A DNA stretch of 64,000 nucleotides from Perilla frutescens (taxonomy: Eukaryota; Streptophyta; Magnoliopsida; Lamiales; Lamiaceae). The DNA lies in the NCBI GenBank assembly GCA_026008535.1, contig BRKX01000006.1, positions 1,696,501 through 1,760,500 on the forward strand, written 5' to 3'. The stretch's first letter is position 1. The number at the start of each line of letters is the position of its first letter. Under the pieces are notes generated by a model. That model saw only the letters and a list, made by a program, of their open reading frames with translations. It was not told where the DNA came from and did not search any database. The translations under genes and the position numbers were made by a program. Shown piece after piece: positions 57,922 to 64,000 of the stretch.

Positions 57922-58930
57922 TGGGCATAAATTCCCCTTCGTCAAGCCTACTACTAGTGAATAAGAAGATGCGTAACAGATTGCATATCCAGACAGATTA
58001 CCTAACACCGGTGCAGTAAGAATCACATAGGAGATTACCTATTCATGGTAAGACTGCCCGTTGACTTCTCACGTACTAATACATTTCGTTTCCTTCGAGA
58101 TTTGTTGAAGACACATGTTTATAGAACTGACTTTCGGTATTCAGATATGTGCCAGGCATTGGGGCAGTTCCATCTGAGGCTGGAATAAGTAAATTTTCTA
58201 GTATATGAAATATGTGCCACTTCCATTCTGGAGCTGGCGAAACAATTTTGGTGAGGTCTGCTATGGCATAACATCCGGTCTCCATAATTCTGAGGTAATA
58301 TTCAGAGATTCTGGTGTCACTAAACTTTGCTTTCTGTTGCACTCTATACACAAATTAAGGATCTACTTTCTCAGATACTCATCATTGTTTGCACTTATTT
58401 CCTTGCCATTGTCTGTAATATGCTCAATCAGGCATTTCAGTTTCTTATGTGGACTGCTGAGTTGTAGAATTTGCTCGAGAGTCGAACCATTACATCATCA
58501 TAAACACGAGTTTATGATGATGTAAGCGCAGAAAAACCTCTTCTGATGAGCCATTTCCACTAATAAATTTTAAATTTGTTCTTCCTTTAGCAGGTTTATA
58601 GTTGAAGTAATTTCGTCAAGAAACTAATATGGAGTGCAGATACATTACGAAGGTGTATGTATTCTTTTCAGTATATAGAAGTAAGGTTGTGGTTTTTATT
58701 TTATTTTTCCCTCCAATCTGCAAACAGAATATTGAGGTTTGGTAACAGTAAAGAGGGCAACGATTACTGGTGTATAAATAAACTGGTGGTTATATTTTTT
58801 GCTTGGGTTCTTCTAGAAAGGTCTAGACTCTTGTTCTGGTAAATTCGAAACATGCATGATTCTACGGATGAGATTCTCTATTTCACATTTGGTGTTCTAA
58901 CCTGTATTCCACAATCGAATTTACAAGTTT
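57922..58930. other. Downstream region of mTERF9
   Basis: It presumably begins with the 3' UTR. It shows balanced, transcript-like composition for several hundred bases, but no frame or splice-linked exons that I can support. Short frames at 58205-58525 and on the minus strand lack recognisable motifs. Confidence 0.4.
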
Positions 58931-58934
58931 AATA

Positions 58935-59189
58935 CTCCCTCAATTTCATAATAATTGATGTTTTAACCATCTTTTATTTCAAATTATTTGATATTTTAGA
59001 CATTTTCACTCTTTCTCTCAATTTTTACCTTTATTAAAACACTATAAAATCTCCTACATATTAACTTACTTTTGATAAATGAAATTTCTTCCATAAAATT
59101 TAATGGAGGTGGAGTGAGAAGATTGTCTCTTTTTTTACTTAATTTTTGGTGTGGAACGTAAAACATCTGCTATTATGAAATTGGGGGAG
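58935..59189. mobile_element. Stowaway-like MITE, copy B of the 3245 family
   Basis: TA-CTCCCTCAATTTCATAATAA on the left and TTATGAAATTGGGGGAG-TA on the right, inverted, with TA on each side. The body aligns with 3245-3508. It is 255 bp and non-coding. Confidence 0.75.
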
Positions 59190-59560
59190 TAATAGATATC
59201 ACAAAAATAAAAATTAATTATAACACAATGGATTCGGTCACATTTACCAACAAAGTATTGGAATTAAAAAATTATAAATCAAATTTATTAAATGATTACC
59301 ATAATAATAATTTCTCTAAAAATTTAATACTTTTAAAAAAATAAATACAAATTTTAATTGGGCAGAATCAATCATAATTAATAAGTGTAAAATTAAATTA
59401 AAACACAATAAATTAAAATTAATGGAAAGAATGGCTGAAAATTTTGTAAATTCGAACAAGGATTGAAACATCAAATATGAAACTAAATTTGGACAATGGA
59501 ATCCTCAACAAGAAGTCTCGCATTTTATTAGATTTCCTTGTTGGACAGGTCTTGTGTGCA
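59190..59560. other. AT-rich intergenic DNA
   Basis: No gene, RNA or element terminus was recognised between two MITEs. Confidence 0.4.
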
Positions 59561-59563
59561 CTA

Positions 59564-59846
59564 CGTGCACATCAGACAGACAGTCAACGCGCGTTGACCA
59601 ATAAATTTGTCAAAATTAGTGTCATTCATAATACTGAAAAGTATCAATTTCAAAACTCAAAGTATCATTTGTATCATTAAAAGTATAGGCCAGAAAAAAA
59701 AAATAAAGAAAAAAATTGTTAAAATTAATATAATCTAAACACTAAAAAGTATCATTCAAAATTAAAAAAAGTATTACTTTGTCGCTAAAAAGTATCACCT
59801 GTTTTGACGATCTTTTTGGTCAATGCTTTGACCGTCTGATGTACAT
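59564..59846. mobile_element. MITE with GGTGCA-ATCAGA ends, copy B
   Basis: The left end ACGTGCACATCAGACAGACA with GTCAACGCGCGTTGACC is matched by the inverse GGTCAATGCTTTGACCGTCTGATGTACAT on the right (given here only as its key words GGTCAA, TTGACC, TCTGATGTACAT). The interior repeats AAAAAGTATCA several times. It is a relative of 22745-22951. Confidence 0.6.
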
Positions 59847-60027
59847 CTTATTTTTATACATGAGTATTTGCGTTCCTTGTTTGCTCATAGGCATAGTGCC
59901 AGACTAACCTCGGACCTGTCCATTTTTAACATGTAAATTTTGCTCGAACAATTCTGTTTGATTTTAACTTACTTCAAAGCATATTATTCCTAATGATGGA
60001 ATGAGTTTGTTTGGAGATCAAAGATCA

Positions 60028-60028
<1 letters not shown>

Positions 60029-60066
<38 letters not shown>

Positions 60067-60431
60067 CTATTAGCAAATTAGTACCCACTTTTTAATTTTT
60101 TTTGTAAATCTAACCTCGATCAAATTTCCAACCTAGAATATCTATGTGGCACGCCAGAATTCTTGCGTGGCTTTTTTGCTCCATAAAAAATATTACCTAG
60201 ATATTGCATGTCAATTATGAACTAAAAATAAAATAAATTTACCATGTCAATTATGAACTAAAAATAAAATAAATTTGTTGGCATGCCACATAGATATTCT
60301 AAGTTGGAAATTTGATCGAGATCAAATTTGCAAAAAAATTGAAAAAATCAATACTATTTTGCTAATAGTAATAAAGTGAGTCATTTTTAAAAAGTGTCCA
60401 AAATGTAGGTATCAAAGTGTAAATTTTCCCC
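60029..60431. repeat. Foldback element with internal 36-bp tandem repeat
   Basis: An (AT)n run (60029-60063) is followed by arms of about 100 bp. ATTACTATTAGCAAATTAGTA returns as CTATTTTGCTAATAGTAAT, and CAAATTTCCAACCTAGAATA returns as TATTCTAAGTTGGAAATTTG. The core has CATGTCAATTATGAACTAAA twice (60207-60240 and 60243-60276). The right flank, ending GTATCAAAGTGTAAATTTTCC, matches the right end of 2654-2979, so this is probably a foldback unit nested within an element of that family. Confidence 0.6.
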
Positions 60432-60551
60432 CACACACACAGACAACAAATCATTAAAACGACAAATCAATTTGTACTCGAGCAACGATCTGACCTTGTC
60501 CCAACATATTAACGAGAAAGAGATGAGATTTAGTTATGATGCACTGGTTCC

Positions 60552-60552
<1 letters not shown>

Positions 60553-60624
<72 letters not shown>
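60553..60624. repeat. (AAT)n-(ATT)n palindromic microsatellite
   Basis: AAT triplets pass directly into a long ATT run, so the start can fold back on the rest. About 72 bases. Confidence 0.9.
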
Positions 60625-61933
60625 GTGTTAGAACATTGACATTAAATTTTATTTTGAATGTTCAATCAATAGGTTCTTACAAAAATACCATCAAACCTCA
60701 TTCTTGTGTAAATAGTTCACAAAACACACAAAAATGTAAACGGCATTACGAAAACGTTGTTCTACATACTCGACCTACAAAAATGTAAATTGTATTACGA
60801 AAAACATTGTTCCACGTACTCGACCTACAAGATATTGATGGAATTCGAACTCGTACCTACTTTATCCATTAGGATAAAATGATGGTATAAAATGACAAAT
60901 TAGACGCATTGAGGGGAAAACTTATCTTTCATGAAATCTAATAAATAATCCAGTGAAATCTCCTCACCAATGACTGCTTTTGTTATGGTTGGAGGGGACC
61001 CAACAAAACATCCCAAGTTCTCTACATATCAACAAATGAATGCCCCCATCATCATCATCATCATCAAATGACACCAACAAACCTATGGTTACATTCATTC
61101 ATGCCATGACATCTCCACCACAATAATACAACACAGCACAACAAATCCCATCAAGATTTTTGCAAAATCTATGAATGTGGTTTATACTTTTCCATGTCAA
61201 AAAATCTGCCCTTTACCCAAAATCCAGAGAGGAAGGGGGCTCCATTTCACAAGATAAGCAACTATGAACCAATCAAACCCAATCTCCTATCTACTTATGC
61301 AAAAACAAACCAATCCAAGGCCGAAGCATTCGTCGTTTCTTTCGTACAACATAAATGGCGAAAAGATATGATGAGATTGATCGATGAAGACCTCGGACTA
61401 GCACTTGATAATATATGATCATTAATCATAACGAACGACTGTTAAAGTAGTTGAAGAAGTACTTCTACAGTTATACTCCCCTGTAAATAAGTTATTTACC
61501 CTCTATGACCAGAGATTTTCAAACACTTTTTTCTTATGTCTGCTACCTTCATATATACTGGTGGGTACCTCTTGTTTCATCCCCCACATCCTAACTCCTA
61601 TATTACATTTCTTCGACAAAACAACTAGATCCCTATTTTCGTCTTTGACTGAGACGATTCAAGAAAAAAAAAACGAAAGAAAATGAGTAGAGTTGCTTAC
61701 ATGTACTTCTCTGTATTGCATCATTTCCTAACTCCTCCAACCCAATCAGTGGGGAGGACGTGCTTCTGTAGTGTCTTCTAACGATATATATACTTGCGGC
61801 GTACCTTCGACTCAGGCAGCAAACCCGAGCATAGAATGGCAGAAAAAAGAACTGTATTTGTGTTGACTAACAATGTTGCCTTCTAAAACCAGCACCTCTA
61901 TAAGCTCTATAATTTTGTGTCTTTGTCCTGCAA
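60625..61933. other. Downstream region of the CCCH gene
   Basis: The right part should contain the 3' UTR of the CCCH gene (minus strand). ACATTGTT(C)(T/C)AC(A/G)TACTCGACCTACAA words occur twice near 60757-60780 and 60808-60831, a small duplication. A 74-codon frame at 61194-61418 (MSKNLPFTQNPERK) is open from an ATG, but I find no motif or splice support, so it is not called a gene. Confidence 0.4.
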
Positions 61934-64000
61934 CTATATGACTGCCGAAATGCTGCTGGCGACCACGGAGGCAAAAGGGCTGTCGGGGAGACTAGCTCCT
62001 TGACTGCTGCACGTCACGAGTAAAAGAAAGAAAAAAAAGTTAAGGTTATATGGTTTGCTATCTGTATATTCAATTAGATTTTTCCTCAGATTTATAAGAT
62101 ATTAATGTAGAGGATAGATGATAGCCTTATAAATGGCATCAAAATACTATGCTAATCATCAATCTACGAAGATAGTATCTGGATAAAGAATCTTGCCAAC
62201 CTCTCATGATCGCCACAGTTGTTAACTGGATATTTGGGGTTATTATCATCACTGGTAGAGCAGCCACTGTTCAGAACATCGAACAAATAATTGAAGTGTT
62301 CTTTTGATGGAAATTTGGGGTGACCTGCACAGTTTTGATGCAAGATGTTAACATAGACATCAAATGTAGAATATAAAAGTCCACGATCAATGAACGAGGA
62401 TCCTAATTCAAAGAAAAGTTAAAAAGGACCTTGAGGCACTTTTAGCTCGTCCATGGAATAACCCAAGAAAGACTGTCCGGTTAAATGTCTGCCGGCTAAT
62501 TGGAGCTGTGCAAGGCGCATGGTCTCAAGTTCAACCAAGTGTTCCTGTTCTTCCATTAGCTGCCTTGGGAACGCCCTCAAAGAATCCCAGCCTGCCATCA
62601 ATATATGAAATCCACATCAGTAGTGAAAAGCTGCCATCTGGAAGGAGAGAAGGGGGGAGTAAAGAACAGCGTGAAACGAATAGATTTGACATGATGAACT
62701 AACCATAAGTAACTTACAACGATCATTGCAGAATAAGAATGCGATGGTGGTTGTTAGAAGTCAAATAGATCACATAATAGAACACAGTTAAGTCATTCGA
62801 ACGATAAAATAGTGGTAACTTACCAATTTGAAGCTCTGAGTCAATATCTGTAGGATGTGACTGGAAAAAAACTGGATGATCAAATTTGTCCAAGTATTTC
62901 CTGCATGGGAAACGGAAAACCTTTCTAATATGCAAAGAAAGGGACATGCGGAAGTTCCTAGTAACCGGGACAATGTTAAAACAATACCAAGAAAAAGTCA
63001 TCTGATAAAATTTCTTGCGCGACAAAGTTCAGAACGACAATTACTTCATCAAATAATACATGTAAGCAATTGGGATGACAGATTAGTGACTGCAGATGAA
63101 AGTGTACCTATCAACAAGCTTTGCCTTTTCTCTATACGGTTTCACAAGAACACGAGCGCCACAGACATAATGGGGGTTTCCCTTAGGCAAGATCAACTTC
63201 ACAGTGTCTGCACTGACAAATGTTACGAAACCAAACATTCGTTTCTGCTGGCACGGAATCCTCACATCCTGCACTGGTCCAAAGTTGCTACACAGAGAAG
63301 AACCAAGGAACATTGAGAGAAACTCAAACTTACAAATTGAGAAAAAAAAAACATTAGCAACACCAGTATGCAGTAACCTGAAGTAATTGGAAACATCTTC
63401 CTCCGTAAAGGTGCTCTCAGCTGGAAAAGTCAAATAGATTTGACGCGAACCACTAACTATCGGACCGGGATCATTTCTTTCAGTACGAATGTCCATATAC
63501 TTCGCAGCATCTTCAGCCAGGATCACAGCATGCTGCCCATGAGGCCTATACAACAAAAGGGAATCAGACCACTACAGTTGTTAAAATGAACAAGCTTCAA
63601 TCGAGTCAAGTAAATTCGAGGAGCCACACCTGTCTATGAGCCGAATACTGTTCTTCAGCCGCGCTAGAAGCTTTGTCAAGCTATAACCAGCTTTACCATG
63701 TCTTTGGCTCTCAGTCAAATACCCTTCAGCTTGCAGATTTTTCCCATATTTCTCATAGTACATCATGGGCAGAGAAGCTATGGAAACAGGATTCCCCCTT
63801 CGAGATTTCAAGAGCTCAGTGATCTCGTATTCAAGTTTCTCAAGCGACCCCGGTGAGAACCCTGGATCATCCCCGGCTACATCATACGAATTGGGACCAA
63901 AAACAAGGGGATAGCTCTCCGGAAACGAGTCCCCATGAAAATACCTACAGTTACTGCCATGCTTACAAAAGCCTTTGATGAAATAGTGACAAGTCTTGAC
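61934..64000 (-). CDS. CCCH zinc finger, LOTUS and RRM protein (5' part beyond the window)
   Basis: Seven exons are visible: 64000-63630, 63545-63378, 63287-63108, 62900-62824, 62591-62430, 62324-62201 and 62006-61934. They give 384 residues; the N-terminus is cut off by the window edge. In order: a CCCH finger, CHYFIKGFCKHGSNCRYFH, with C-x7-C-x5-C-x3-H spacing; an OST-HTH/LOTUS-like domain (LEKLEYEITELLKSRRG to HAVILAED); an RRM (QIYLTFPAESTFTEEDV, FGFVTF); and a conserved RRM-flanking block ending VKPYREKAK. The tail ends LPDSPFASVVASSISAVI. This architecture is that of the plant C3H46/C3H53-like RNA-binding family. A role in mRNA binding is likely; specific targets are unknown. The last exon supplies only 24 codons. 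Confidence 0.9.

Noticed and set aside
61194..61418. 74-codon frame with an ATG start
   Set aside because: Protein-like in parts but with no recognised motif, splice link or promoter; probably downstream of the CCCH gene by chance.
1..64000. tRNA genes, CRISPR arrays, bacterial-type operons or viral insertions
   Set aside because: I looked for tRNA arms, regularly spaced repeats and viral protein motifs. Only SINE A and B boxes and transposon repeats turned up.

Overview
This is a nuclear window from a flowering plant, almost certainly a eudicot and possibly an asterid such as Lamiales (the order is a guess). The evidence is GT-AG introns, AT-rich intergenic DNA full of MITEs, and plant-only protein families (WRKY, TORNADO1, FRIGIDA-like, chloroplast mTERF, plant WNK). 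I see no bacterial-type operons, CRISPR array, virus or intact autonomous transposon.

The left 7 kb is AT-rich and repeat-laden. It holds a diverged 5S rRNA-like copy, a Tourist-type MITE, two Stowaway-type MITEs and two other inverted-repeat elements. Then come a C2-domain protein (+, 8372-9679), TORNADO1 (-, 10182-14425, LRR-Roc-COR) and an hnRNP A/B or Musashi-like two-RRM protein (-, 18271-20941). From 21.9 to 26.3 kb lies a transposon bed with a run of tRNA-derived SINEs, a foldback hairpin and a truncated hAT element. Next are a receptor-like pseudokinase with no LRR ectodomain (-, 26533-28728) and a WNK11-type kinase (-, 30449-31522).

The right half carries a FRIGIDA-like gene (+, 34851-38432), a group I WRKY factor of WRKY20 type (+, 40954-47024), a nested transposon complex (48180-49448), a short plant-specific PARP-like-domain gene (+, 50087-50893), a small plastid-type cysteine-motif protein (-, 51049-51808), an intact 490-bp non-autonomous hAT element, a small two-helix complex I-type protein (-, 53465-53845), chloroplast mTERF9 (+, 55633-57921) and the 3' part of a CCCH-LOTUS-RRM gene that runs off the right edge (-, 61934-64000).

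The genes are independent plant transcription units, not a pathway. Their order is informative: C2, TORNADO1, two-RRM, WNK11 and mTERF9 follow, as I remember it, Arabidopsis At5g55530 to At5g55580. WRKY20 is At4g26640, beside the two-RRM paralogue At4g26650. The window therefore looks like an ancestral block that was duplicated and split between those two Arabidopsis regions. I built exon models by hand from splice motifs, reading frame and family resemblance; phases close in every coding model given. I do not see a convincing new biological system. The most unusual items are the serial SINE insertions at one kind of target, the nested foldback element with a GC-rich core, the LRR-less pseudokinase and the His-to-Tyr change in the PARP-like motif.
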